Source: Buttiauxella agrestis ATCC 33320 (GTDB lineage: Bacteria > Pseudomonadota > Gammaproteobacteria > Enterobacterales > Enterobacteriaceae). From it: a DNA stretch of 64,000 nucleotides. Below, in pieces: positions 1 through 7,661 of the stretch (positions are counted from its first letter, which is position 1; every line of letters begins with the position of its first letter). Position numbers and translations under genes: made by a program. The notes under the pieces were generated by a model. It saw only the letters and a program-made list of their open reading frames with translations, ran no database searches and was not told where the DNA came from. Location: assembly GCA_024169445.1 (NCBI GenBank), contig JALKFA010000001.1:4154001-4218000 (forward strand), written 5' to 3'.

Positions 1-6
1 TGGGGA

Positions 7-390
7 TTATTCCCCGTAGAGACAGGCAAAGATGAGGCTGTAAACAACGCGCCCCTCCGTGGATAGTTGAGGGCTTGGGAAGCCACCGATGTTCTCAATG
101 TGCCCAATGCAATCGTTAGGCATGGGGTAATCCTGCACATAGGAAAGCATGGCATTAGCCATATTCTCAGCGGCTTCGTCCTGACTTTTTACACCAATGA
201 CATCCACCTGAACCCTATACTCAGAGCCAAGGTCATTTCTGATAGCAGTGCCGCCAGCCTGCCGGAATACAACAAAAGCGTCTGTTTTCACTCCAGTATC
301 TTTCCAGTACCTGACTTGAACTTTTGCTGCACCTGTAAGCAAGCGCTCAACAAACAGATCCCGCACTCTTTCGTGCATCATTGGAGTCAT
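7..390 (-). CDS. Phage tail completion / minor tail protein (gpU-like)
   Basis: A 127-aa protein starting MTPMMHERVRDLFVERL, in the slot after an HK97 gp10-like protein, where siphophages carry the tail-terminator or tail-completion gene. Size and position fit the lambda gpU / DUF3168-type group; I did not recognise a diagnostic motif. It overlaps the preceding gene by 4 bp (ATGA), so translation is probably coupled. The ORF is complete, with its stop at the window edge. Function is inferred from synteny. Confidence 0.6.
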   Translation of the reverse strand: MTPMMHERVRDLFVERLLTGAAKVQVRYWKDTGVKTDAFVVFRQAGGTAIRNDLGSEYRVQVDVIGVKSQDEAAENMANAMLSYVQDYPMPNDCIGHIENIGGFPSPQLSTEGRVVYSLIFACLYGE

Positions 391-812
391 AGCGACATTT
401 CCCTGATAATTGCGGCCCTGACTTCGCTTTCGCTATCTTTAGCTGGCCAATAAAGAAACTTAGGGTTTCCGCTGGGACCCCAGATGACCCCTCGAGACCC
501 TGGTGATTCACCAGGCCCAACTGGTCGATCAGTTTGAGTGTTGAGATATTTCCCAGGGGCTTCATGGACGGCTGCAGCGTAAGCAGCAGAGTAACCAACA
601 CGCCCCATAACCATTCCACCTCTCACATTAACATCACGAAATTGTGAGTTTACGAGAGTGGACGTATCGCGCGGCACCTCTTTGGCTGACGCCGCACCAA
701 TGATAAATAGAGCCGAATAAATTGCCCTGACAGCCCTCTTACCCTCAACTGTACTAATGAACTTATCGAGGTTGGACTTGGCCCGGCTGATGCCTTTTAA
801 CTTCACGCCCAT
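387..812 (-). CDS. HK97 gp10-like minor structural protein (head-tail connection)
   Basis: A 141-aa protein beginning MGVKLKGISRAKSNLDKF. A helical N-terminus is followed by the region 'VGYSAAYAAAVHEAPGKYL' around residues 72-90; the pattern Y-A-x-x-V-H-E is typical of the HK97 gp10 / lambda gpZ-like family that joins head and tail. It sits between two small connector genes and overlaps the downstream tail-completion gene by 4 bp. The family assignment is from motif memory; the role is from the family and synteny. Confidence 0.7.
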   Translation of the reverse strand: MGVKLKGISRAKSNLDKFISTVEGKRAVRAIYSALFIIGAASAKEVPRDTSTLVNSQFRDVNVRGGMVMGRVGYSAAYAAAVHEAPGKYLNTQTDRPVGPGESPGSRGVIWGPSGNPKFLYWPAKDSESEVRAAIIREMSL

Positions 813-814
813 GG

Positions 815-1162
815 CTACACTCCCGTGATGATGGCGTAATCATCTACAATGCGTTCAAACGTATCGGCATAGCGGATAACCTGCCTTACTTCGTCAGCCC
901 CAGCGTTGAGCGGGTCAGCATCGGTTGAGGCGCCAATCAGGATGTAGTCACCAGCCGCCGCGCCAGTGAATTCCGTCCAGATGGTATTCTTCACAACGAT
1001 TTCAGCGCCCAGGCTACCAATGCGCTTCGACAGGCCGCCTTCGTAGTCGCATAAAATCGCGACCGGTTCCGAGTATCCGAGGTTGTCTCCGCTTTCGCTT
1101 ATGCCGAGACTTTTCCAGACTGTGGCCGCCGCTGTGTAACTCCAGTTCGCTACACTACTCAT
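815..1162 (-). CDS. Phage head-tail joining/connector protein, unknown family
   Basis: I use the internal ATG giving MSSVANWSYTAAATVWKS (115 aa), because it overlaps the stop of the preceding 55-aa gene as ATGA, the coupling used throughout this operon. The protein is small and beta-rich by composition, with a hydrophobic stretch 'GDYILIGASTDADP' near its middle. Position between the connector genes and the gp10-like protein suggests a stopper or head-closure role (inference only). Confidence 0.6.
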   Translation of the reverse strand: MSSVANWSYTAAATVWKSLGISESGDNLGYSEPVAILCDYEGGLSKRIGSLGAEIVVKNTIWTEFTGAAAGDYILIGASTDADPLNAGADEVRQVIRYADTFERIVDDYAIITGV

Positions 1163-1326
1163 TCCCGCCACCTCTCAACCTTTGCGCCCGTAGAGCGAAT
1201 GGTCACGCAGTTGATAACCCACTCACCGTCAGATTTCAGATAGCCGGTGGTTTCCCGTCCGCTATCCGTTTTCACCCAGACGCGAGCGAATGGCTTCGGC
1301 AGGCTTTCAGTTATTAGCTTCCACAT
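1159..1326 (-). CDS. Small phage protein in connector operon (55 aa)
   Basis: A 55-aa ORF, MWKLITESLPKPFARVWVKT onward, closing the gap between two structural genes. Its ATG overlaps the upstream stop (TAATG) and its own stop overlaps the next start (ATGA). This double coupling and the absence of any other ORF in the gap make it a real gene. It contains W and charged residues, with no transmembrane segment. Function unknown; probably a minor connector or assembly component by position. Confidence 0.7.
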   Translation of the reverse strand: MWKLITESLPKPFARVWVKTDSGRETTGYLKSDGEWVINCVTIRSTGAKVERWRE

Positions 1327-1706
1327 TAGCAACTACCCACAACCATAAACAGCCCCACCGAGTTACCCGCGCTAATCGGCAACTCGCCAGTGCATCCGCT
1401 GGTATCGAGTTGCGCCAGTGAATCACGCAGCCATACAGTGCTGCCCTCACCGTAATCAAACGAGCGTGACGCGCCCGAAGGTGCGCCCTGCGATTTGATG
1501 CGACGAGCTCCGGATGATGTAGCCATGAGTGCGGCTGCATACATCAGGATGAGCTTTGAGGTGCAATCGTCATAGCCAGCACCTTCAAGGCATGGAATGA
1601 TTTTATTCACCAGGCAGAGAATCGGAGTCAGCAGAGCATCAGGAATGGCATACCCAAGCTCAGCGAGGAAGCCTTTTACATCATCTGCCGTGATTGGGTC
1701 AGCCAT
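1326..1706 (-). CDS. Phage head-tail connector-type protein
   Basis: A 126-aa protein, MADPITADDVKGFLAELGYA onward. The N-terminal helical part (residues 5-70) followed by a glycine/serine-rich stretch resembles the small adaptor proteins encoded directly downstream of the major capsid gene in many siphophages. It sits two genes after the capsid and is coupled to the next gene by TAATG. Identification as an adaptor is by synteny and general composition. Confidence 0.6.
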   Translation of the reverse strand: MADPITADDVKGFLAELGYAIPDALLTPILCLVNKIIPCLEGAGYDDCTSKLILMYAAALMATSSGARRIKSQGAPSGASRSFDYGEGSTVWLRDSLAQLDTSGCTGELPISAGNSVGLFMVVGSC

Positions 1707-1708
1707 GG

Positions 1709-1933
1709 TTACTTGTCCTTTTTCGGCTTAGCTACAGGCTGCTCAGGCTGCTCAGGGGTGTCATCACCCGGTGTCGCCACTTCAAAGGTGCGGTCTTCGA
1801 TAATTTCTACCAAACCTGCCGCCGCCCATTTCTCTGCTGTCTTGTCTGCAACCTCAACCTTCGAGCCAACCTCCACCTTCTGGAGATTGGCACCGGAGAA
1901 AAGGTTATCGCTAATTACTTTTACCAGTGCCAT
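1709..1933 (-). CDS. Small phage protein downstream of capsid (74 aa)
   Basis: A 74-aa protein, MALVKVISDNLFSGANLQ onward. The first ~50 residues resemble a small beta-domain ('VEVGSKVEVADKTAEKWAAA'), followed by an acidic/proline-rich tail (TPEQPEQPVAKPKKDK). It lies 9 bp downstream of the capsid gene and 2 bp before the adaptor gene. Similar short proteins with a 'GLVEII' core often occur next to capsid genes, but I cannot assign a function. Confidence 0.6.
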   Translation of the reverse strand: MALVKVISDNLFSGANLQKVEVGSKVEVADKTAEKWAAAGLVEIIEDRTFEVATPGDDTPEQPEQPVAKPKKDK

Positions 1934-1942
1934 GTCGACCTC

Positions 1943-3037
1943 TTAGCCGTGTGCGTAGATGACTGATTTCTTGCTGTTGATGTCGGTCTTAACCATCAAG
2001 CCAGCAGCACCCCAGGTGCGCCAGATGTAATCGCTGTTGTAGAACGGGCGTGGGTCGGCAACGGTGCCGAACGCCTGACCAACAACCGGAGCAATTACGC
2101 CAGCCGTCAGCGGAACAATCAGGATCTGGTTGCCAGTCAGCGCTGCATCTTCTTTGATTGCCGCGATACCAGAGAGCTTCAGCAGCTCTTGCAGAATGGT
2201 GTTTGACTGGTAGTTGTCGCTGTAGTAGCGCTCAAGGTTGGAGATGATGGCACTGGAAACATACCAGGTTTGCGCTGCGTACTGGTTATTGGTCAGCTTC
2301 AGCGTATCGCGCAGCTTGATTGCCGCATTACGGATTTGCTCTGCTGTTGCAGATGCATCGGTGAAGTCGATATTCAGACCGGATGCGCTCAGGTCGACCA
2401 TCGCCACGCGCTCATCGTTCTTCAGGCCTTTCCAGGTCTTATCATCAAACTTGATGTAAGTGCCTTCAGAGTCGCGATAGCCGTTGTAGATGTAATCCAC
2501 ATACTGGCGGCGCACTTCATTGGTGGACTCAAACTGAGCATCAGCAATGATGTCGAAAGCATCCGGATTGTTCAGGCGAGGCTCGCGCCAGTGGAACTTG
2601 AAGCCAGTGTCATGCACTGGAACCATGGTGCCGTCATACTGGTATTGCACAGCATCCAGCGCCGCACCGATTTGGCCTGACATCGAGGTGTGAGCCCACA
2701 TGCGACCGCCAGACTTAGCGTATTCATACACGGTCTGATTGATGCGAACGGAGCGGGACAGCGGCATCAGGTCGTTGAACAGCGTGAATTCTGTGTTCGG
2801 CTCGAACTGGCGCAGAACAGTCTGGTCAAACGCTTTGTACAGGTCAGCCGGGGAACGAACGGCGTTGATACCCTGCAGTTGATTGATGGCAGTAATGCGA
2901 TCGGCAAGTTCCTTCATGACGTTAACGCCCTGATGGTTCATAGCCGCATCACGCTCTTGCGTCAGCATACCGAACTGGTATTGGTTAACAGCCAGGTTGC
3001 CGGTCTTTTCGCCCAGCGATTTAGAATAAACAAGCAT
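1943..3037 (-). CDS. Major capsid protein
   Basis: A 364-aa protein located after scaffold and decoration genes, the canonical place of the major head protein. Features include a helical N-terminus, a central 'NTEFTLFNDLMPLSRSVRI' region, and a C-terminal part rich in small hydrophobic residues ending 'DYIWRTWGAAGLMVKTDINS...'. There is no cleaved prodomain of HK97 type; scaffold is supplied by the separate DUF2213 protein. A good Shine-Dalgarno (AAGGAGACAC) precedes the ATG. It forms the HK97-fold shell. Assigned mainly by synteny and size. Confidence 0.8.
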   Translation of the reverse strand: MLVYSKSLGEKTGNLAVNQYQFGMLTQERDAAMNHQGVNVMKELADRITAINQLQGINAVRSPADLYKAFDQTVLRQFEPNTEFTLFNDLMPLSRSVRINQTVYEYAKSGGRMWAHTSMSGQIGAALDAVQYQYDGTMVPVHDTGFKFHWREPRLNNPDAFDIIADAQFESTNEVRRQYVDYIYNGYRDSEGTYIKFDDKTWKGLKNDERVAMVDLSASGLNIDFTDASATAEQIRNAAIKLRDTLKLTNNQYAAQTWYVSSAIISNLERYYSDNYQSNTILQELLKLSGIAAIKEDAALTGNQILIVPLTAGVIAPVVGQAFGTVADPRPFYNSDYIWRTWGAAGLMVKTDINSKKSVIYAHG

Positions 3038-3048
3038 TCAGTGTCTCC

Positions 3049-3477
3049 TTACTTGATCACTACGCGAATGAGGTCGCCTGCAGTGGCGGTAATTGAGCGC
3101 TCTTCGTCGCAGTAGCAACGGTCAGCCTCTCCAGTGGCCCATTTCTTCACCTGGCCGTTGACGATTGAAAGGGCATCGCCTTTTTTGTAGGTGCCAGCCG
3201 CAGCGCGAACGTTCAGGAACATTCCCGGCAGTGGGTGGATTGCAACAAGCAGATCGTCAACCGCGAAGGTGTCATCGACTGATTTGCAACGCAGGTAGTC
3301 GAAATCGGCAGCGTAGATAATTGCAGTTTCGCTGCCATCTACAGACGCCTTGAACACGCCAGCATCGAAGAAGCCCAGAGTGCCTGGCTTAACCGCAGTT
3401 GCGCGGCCTTCACGGTTGAGAGTTGGGTTCGGGAATACGCCGCCCGCGTGGATTACGTGCTTACCGTCTTTAGCCAT
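3049..3477 (-). CDS. Head decoration / structural cement protein
   Basis: A 142-aa protein, MAKDGKHVIHAGGVFPNPTL onward, directly upstream of the major capsid gene. The composition (Gly/Ala/Val beta-rich, few charged helices) and the pattern 'GTYKKGDALSIVNGQVKKW' fit capsid cement proteins that stabilise the shell exterior. The start is preceded by AAGGAGCAAAAC. Two cysteines lie close together (CYCDEE). Assigned from position and composition. Confidence 0.6.
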   Translation of the reverse strand: MAKDGKHVIHAGGVFPNPTLNREGRATAVKPGTLGFFDAGVFKASVDGSETAIIYAADFDYLRCKSVDDTFAVDDLLVAIHPLPGMFLNVRAAAGTYKKGDALSIVNGQVKKWATGEADRCYCDEERSITATAGDLIRVVIK

Positions 3478-3490
3478 TTTGTTTTGCTCC

Positions 3491-3946
3491 TTAATCCGGC
3501 ATTACGCTGACTGGTTCTTGGGAATTGGTCTGGCGGAATGCACCGCTAAGCCCGGTTGATGTCTGGCACTGAGCAAACAGTTCTTTCAACGGTTCGCCAT
3601 CCAGCGCGTTCACTGCTAGGTCGGTCATGCCGAACTTAGATTTCACCGCGGTACGCATTTCGGTGCGTTGCTGGTCTGCGTTAGCAGTCAGGCCAGATTT
3701 AACAGCAGCCAAATCGTCAGCGAATGGCTTGAACCAGGCTGGCGCTTGCTCGCTGTTGGTCGCGTTGTCTTTCTCAGCCTTGGCATCAGCTACTTTCTTC
3801 AGTCGAGATGCCTTCTCTTCTGGCGTTTCAGCTGCTTTCGCGTCTTCTGCCACCATCGCGTTATAGGCATCCATCAGCTCGGCTTCGGTTTTGCCTTCGG
3901 TCGGCTTACCTTTCGCCTGAAGCGCATTGATAATCAGTTGTTTCAT
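3491..3946 (-). CDS. Possible internal in-frame scaffold protein
   Basis: An in-frame ATG at codon 319 of the DUF2213-type gene is preceded by GGAGAAGA, a convincing Shine-Dalgarno about 7 bases upstream. Initiation there would make a 151-aa charged helical protein starting MKQLIINALQAKGKPTEG, which is exactly the scaffold-like part. Lambda makes its scaffold Nu3 by internal initiation in gene C in the same way. That this start is used here is inference. Confidence 0.4.
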   Translation of the reverse strand: MKQLIINALQAKGKPTEGKTEAELMDAYNAMVAEDAKAAETPEEKASRLKKVADAKAEKDNATNSEQAPAWFKPFADDLAAVKSGLTANADQQRTEMRTAVKSKFGMTDLAVNALDGEPLKELFAQCQTSTGLSGAFRQTNSQEPVSVMPD

Positions 3947-4900
3947 CGGATTGTCTTCTCCGTTAGTTTTAATTTCGTACTCAGTGGGTTTGCGCACGAC
4001 TTCTTGAGGTTCGCCGACAAGCGTTACTGCCCTGTCAGAGATGAGGTACTTCTGTTTGAACAATGACTGGCCCGGTGTGGCTTTCTTCTCGTCCTCGTAG
4101 ATGAAAGAGTCCGGGTAAACGCTCACGATGTAGCGCCATGAGTCACCATTGGAGGTGCGGATTGCTTCGCGCAGGGATGAGGCGATCTCGTCAAACGACA
4201 TGCCGTCATCGTTGGTCATGAAGAACTTAATCTTGTTCATCAGGCCATCGCGGCGACAGTCGGAGGCGTCATTGAGATTCACCTGCTCGACGTCCATCAC
4301 TTCACCCTGGCTGTTGACGAACATGCCGATACCTTCTTCAGGCGTTCCGGCTGGCGGTTCGTTTAGCAGGATGGCAATGTGGTCGTATTGCTGGTTGGTA
4401 GCAATCCAGCCGTAGTTCTTGCCGTTAGGCGCTTTGCCGTTGGCCTGAATCTTGTTGAGGTTCAGACCGGTTGAGATGCAGATAGGATCGACTGATTGCC
4501 CATTCATCATGGCATCGAGGCGTTCGACAACCTGCTTGCCATGCTCAGAGCCTTCGGCGAATCGCTTATCAACTCGCGCATCAACCAGCACGCGCCCGTT
4601 AACCTTTCGGGCATTGAGCGAGTAAGCACCGATGTAGAAATCATTCAGAGCCTGAACGTTTCTCGCGCTGACATGCTTGCCGGCCACTTTTGGGTGACCG
4701 AATGGCATGGGTACTTCATTCAGGCTCAGATAGCCTTTGTCGTTCTCTTCTGTCGGGTACAGTCCGCCATTGAGCACGCAGTTGTCATATAGCGGACATA
4801 CGTCCTTGACCACGTAGTGCTCTTTACCGTCGATTGTTTCGAGTGAGATATTGGAGGCGGAGTTGATGACCGACAGCACGTTAACGCGAGTGCGCTTCAT
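3491..4900 (-). CDS. DUF2213-type capsid assembly protein (protease/scaffold-like)
   Basis: A 469-aa protein. The first ~210 residues ('YDNCVLNGGLYPTEEN', 'MPFGHPKVAGKHVSA', 'DARVDKRFAEGSEHG', 'STGL') match what I remember of the DUF2213 family, which sits before capsid genes in many Mu-head-like siphophages. The C-terminal ~150 residues (from 'NPMKQLIINALQ') are charged, helical and alanine/lysine-rich, like a scaffold. This layout resembles protease-scaffold fusions. The enzymatic role of the N-terminal part is not established from this sequence. Confidence 0.7.
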   Translation of the reverse strand: MKRTRVNVLSVINSASNISLETIDGKEHYVVKDVCPLYDNCVLNGGLYPTEENDKGYLSLNEVPMPFGHPKVAGKHVSARNVQALNDFYIGAYSLNARKVNGRVLVDARVDKRFAEGSEHGKQVVERLDAMMNGQSVDPICISTGLNLNKIQANGKAPNGKNYGWIATNQQYDHIAILLNEPPAGTPEEGIGMFVNSQGEVMDVEQVNLNDASDCRRDGLMNKIKFFMTNDDGMSFDEIASSLREAIRTSNGDSWRYIVSVYPDSFIYEDEKKATPGQSLFKQKYLISDRAVTLVGEPQEVVRKPTEYEIKTNGEDNPMKQLIINALQAKGKPTEGKTEAELMDAYNAMVAEDAKAAETPEEKASRLKKVADAKAEKDNATNSEQAPAWFKPFADDLAAVKSGLTANADQQRTEMRTAVKSKFGMTDLAVNALDGEPLKELFAQCQTSTGLSGAFRQTNSQEPVSVMPD

Positions 4901-4930
4901 GCTGAGTCCTCATTGGTGGATTTCAGGCAA

Positions 4931-4953
4931 TAAAAAAGGCCGCCGGAGCGACC
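4931..4953 (-). terminator. Rho-independent terminator (GGTCGC/GCGGCC family)
   Basis: Read on the minus strand, the stem GGTCGC...GCGGCC is followed by TTTTTT. It lies between the small gene at 4953-5225 and the capsid-assembly gene. It belongs to a recurring hairpin type found five times in this prophage. The late operon must be antiterminated through it. Confidence 0.75.
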
Positions 4954-5225
4954 TATTTAATGTGTTTAAACTCCCATCGGAACGAACTGTAAATGTACTC
5001 CCCGCCGTCTTCCCTGTCAGTCAACTTAGCGGTTATTTCAAACTGGCTGCCTATTGGGTACACCTTCACATCAGACAACTTTTTTGAGCATTCAACAGCT
5101 AATGTTGAGCTGGCCCATTGCCCATGGATGGGCCTGATATGAACTTTCCCTTTTTTCCCTGAAGTGCTGGATGGATAAAAGCTCTCAACAATCAACTTGC
5201 GATACGGTTCTTCGGGTTTTGCCAT
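4953..5225 (-). CDS. Phage protein of unknown function (90 aa)
   Basis: A 90-aa protein, MAKPEEPYRKLIVESFYPS onward, between the Mu F-like head gene and the capsid-assembly gene. It has a strong ribosome site (GGAGGAG) and is followed at once by a terminator. It looks like a compact beta-protein with two aromatic-rich segments near the C-terminus (YIYSSFRWEFKHIK). Its position inside the head operon with its own terminator suggests an inserted accessory gene (inference). Confidence 0.65.
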   Translation of the reverse strand: MAKPEEPYRKLIVESFYPSSTSGKKGKVHIRPIHGQWASSTLAVECSKKLSDVKVYPIGSQFEITAKLTDREDGGEYIYSSFRWEFKHIK

Positions 5226-5250
5226 AACTCCTCCGCAAAACCTTCTTGTA

Positions 5251-6237
5251 TCACGCCGTTTCTGCTAATTTCCACTGCTTGCGCTCTTTCGCCAACTTAT
5301 CCGTCAACCCCTCATTGAAAATGCTGCCGTCGTCGTTAAGCAGTGTCGGGATCTGGCCGCAGTAGCAATGGTATTTGTTTCCATCGACCGCATACCAGGC
5401 GCGCACCTCTTGCACGGTCCTGACCTTCCCATGCCAAAAGGCGTGGGTTTGTCGTGTTGTAGGTTTGAGCGCTGAGAGGTGAAGCAAGCCAGTGTTAAGC
5501 CCCAGCCTGTCAGCAGACCACTCCGTTTCATTCCAGTTTGCTTCCCGCAGCGCGCCAACCTGCTCTGTCTGCGCGATGTTCTTTGCTTTCGACATCGAAA
5601 CATCAAGACGCTTGCTGATTATCGAAGCAGTTTCCCTGGGGTTTACGCCGCGCCCGATTGAATCGGCAATCACGTTTGCCAGGTCAACTCGCGCAGTATC
5701 GCTAATCCCTTTCCAGTCGCTGTACGTAGACACGAAAGCGGAGGCGACCTGATTCTGGTATGCCGGAGTGCTCAAAAGCTGCTGTAGCGTCGTCTGGCTG
5801 GCGTAGATTGGTGACTGCACTGACAGGTTGGTGTAAGCGTTCAGTGTGCCGCGCTGGTATTCCTCGGCGACGTAATCAAACGCCCACAGATTCTGGCTGC
5901 CACCATCAAGCAAGTGGTCATCGAGAATCACCTGCACCGCCTGCAACAAGTCGGCCAACTGCGCTGCCGTCATATCATAGATATACGTGCCAGCGTTCAC
6001 CCGGTAGAGCATGTCAGGCTGATTTCCATTGCGAGCAAGGATATAACCGTACATCGAATTACTGGCCCGTTCGCGCCCGGTTAAACGCATATCGAATAAC
6101 TGCTTCAGCGCGACCTTGATGTCGTAGTAGCGCTGCTCGATGTCTCGGTACATCCGGTTTACTGCGCGGTAGGATTGAGTCGGGTCAGCTTTGTTGCGCG
6201 GTATTATCGGGCTGCCGGGTTTCGGTTGGTTGTTCAA
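5251..6237 (-). CDS. Phage head morphogenesis protein (Mu gpF-like)
   Basis: A 328-aa protein following the portal gene and overlapping its 3' end by 53 bp. The C-terminal region 'SKAKNIAQTEQVGALREAN', then 'TTRQTHAFWHGKVRTVQEV' and a Cys pair 'HCYCGQ' is the signature of the Mu F/SPP1 gp7 minor head protein family: an R-T-E/Q-T helix, an H-x-x-x-H/W segment and a terminal Cys-rich motif. These proteins are minor capsid components involved in DNA packaging or ejection. Confidence 0.85.
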   Translation of the reverse strand: MNNQPKPGSPIIPRNKADPTQSYRAVNRMYRDIEQRYYDIKVALKQLFDMRLTGRERASNSMYGYILARNGNQPDMLYRVNAGTYIYDMTAAQLADLLQAVQVILDDHLLDGGSQNLWAFDYVAEEYQRGTLNAYTNLSVQSPIYASQTTLQQLLSTPAYQNQVASAFVSTYSDWKGISDTARVDLANVIADSIGRGVNPRETASIISKRLDVSMSKAKNIAQTEQVGALREANWNETEWSADRLGLNTGLLHLSALKPTTRQTHAFWHGKVRTVQEVRAWYAVDGNKYHCYCGQIPTLLNDDGSIFNEGLTDKLAKERKQWKLAETA

Positions 6238-7651
6238 TTGGCTTACCTGTCAGCGGGTCGATGTTCTTCGCCGATTCATCAGCGCCTGTTGGTGGCTTAG
6301 CGTCCTTCACTGGCTCCAGCTCGCCAACTGCACGAATCTCGTTTTCAGTTACCGACGATGTGCCAAATGCCTGCTGAGTATCCTTAGCGACCTGAGCCAT
6401 TGCCTGCATGTTGGCGATCTTCTCTTTCTCGCTCGGCGCGAGTAAATCAGACCAGGCCAGCGTTACCTCACCGTTTTGCGGAGGATTGATAATGCCTAAT
6501 GTCCAGAATCGCTGAATGACGCGAGTGATGTAGTCAGTGAGGAATCCCCAACGACGACCATTGCAGCGCTTGGCCCACTCAGTTTTATCTTCATCAGAAG
6601 CGAGGCGGCCTGTTTGCTGACCAAACTGAATGGTGAACGGGCATTGGATAGATGCTGAGAACTCGTTTGCGGCTGCCGTCCATGTAGGTGTTGGGTCAGC
6701 GGCGGCCACGGAAAGAACAGACGCTTGCCCTGCCTGCATGACGAGCGCGGAGTCAGTGCCGCTGTTCATGCGACGAATCTTGTCGTTCATCGCATCGCCG
6801 AGCTTATCGAACCCCTCATCCTTGGCTTGCTTGATGAGAGAATTGATATCGGTTTCTTTACTGAACTCTATCCCCAACTGACGGCTGGCGTTTTTCAGGA
6901 ACCCTTCTGCGCTGCCACCTGATGTCTTCTCAATGTCGAGCAATTTGTTGAAGCCAGCGCGAAGCAATGGAACACCGGCAAGCATGTTCTCATCCTCTGA
7001 ACCTTCACAAAGGATGATCACCCGATCTGGATGAACGGTAACGCTGCGCACAGTTCCGTAAGTGCCATCGTCGCCGACTGGCTGCTCGTTGAAGTTGTAG
7101 CTGACCGGCTGCCCGTAGGTATCTGACTGAGTATCGATATCGAAGTTACCCGGCTTAATCTGCGCTTCCCATGCTGGGATTAACTTAACCAGTGCTTTAT
7201 CACCGAGGGCCTTCACTACATCGCGATTAACAGGCTCCCACCACTCTCGACCATCTTTAATTTGGAGTAGCACCGCTGAATATCGCCCTACCAGGTTGCG
7301 GCGGTCGGCATCTTTCAATTTTGCCCAGTGCTTGCTGAGTAGCTTGGTTATTGATGACTCCCAATCAGTCGTTTCTTCGGCTTCATCCTTCTCCGCGCCG
7401 TCGATAATCGTGGGGTTGTCTGTCCAGCAAGTATCAAGCAGCTTGTGCACGGCGGCGTGGGCCACAGCATTACGCTCATAAGCCCGGTAGTAGTTATCGA
7501 AATTAACTGTGTCCGGATAACCGAACTCATCCCACAGCTTTGTGCGCTTGGTATTCCCGTTAGGGCCCTGCGCGTACAGCATGCGCTGCCGCCCGATAGC
7601 ATCAGCAAGGGCGTTCACGAGGAATTGTTCCCCGCTATTTAATTCACTCAC
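6185..7651 (-). CDS. Phage portal protein (DUF1073-like)
   Basis: A 488-aa protein between the large terminase and the Mu F-like protein, the standard portal position. Features are 'DSALVMQAGQASVLSVAAADPTPTW' in the centre, 'CPFTIQFGQQTGRLASDEDKTEW', and a long helical 'wing/crown' C-terminus ending in a proline- and glutamine-rich tail, as in DUF1073-type portals. It forms the dodecameric DNA gate at the unique capsid vertex. The start codon is GTG, with GGAG upstream. Confidence 0.85.
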   Translation of the reverse strand: MSELNSGEQFLVNALADAIGRQRMLYAQGPNGNTKRTKLWDEFGYPDTVNFDNYYRAYERNAVAHAAVHKLLDTCWTDNPTIIDGAEKDEAEETTDWESSITKLLSKHWAKLKDADRRNLVGRYSAVLLQIKDGREWWEPVNRDVVKALGDKALVKLIPAWEAQIKPGNFDIDTQSDTYGQPVSYNFNEQPVGDDGTYGTVRSVTVHPDRVIILCEGSEDENMLAGVPLLRAGFNKLLDIEKTSGGSAEGFLKNASRQLGIEFSKETDINSLIKQAKDEGFDKLGDAMNDKIRRMNSGTDSALVMQAGQASVLSVAAADPTPTWTAAANEFSASIQCPFTIQFGQQTGRLASDEDKTEWAKRCNGRRWGFLTDYITRVIQRFWTLGIINPPQNGEVTLAWSDLLAPSEKEKIANMQAMAQVAKDTQQAFGTSSVTENEIRAVGELEPVKDAKPPTGADESAKNIDPLTGKPIEQPTETRQPDNTAQQS

Positions 7652-7661
7652 TGAGTGCTCC

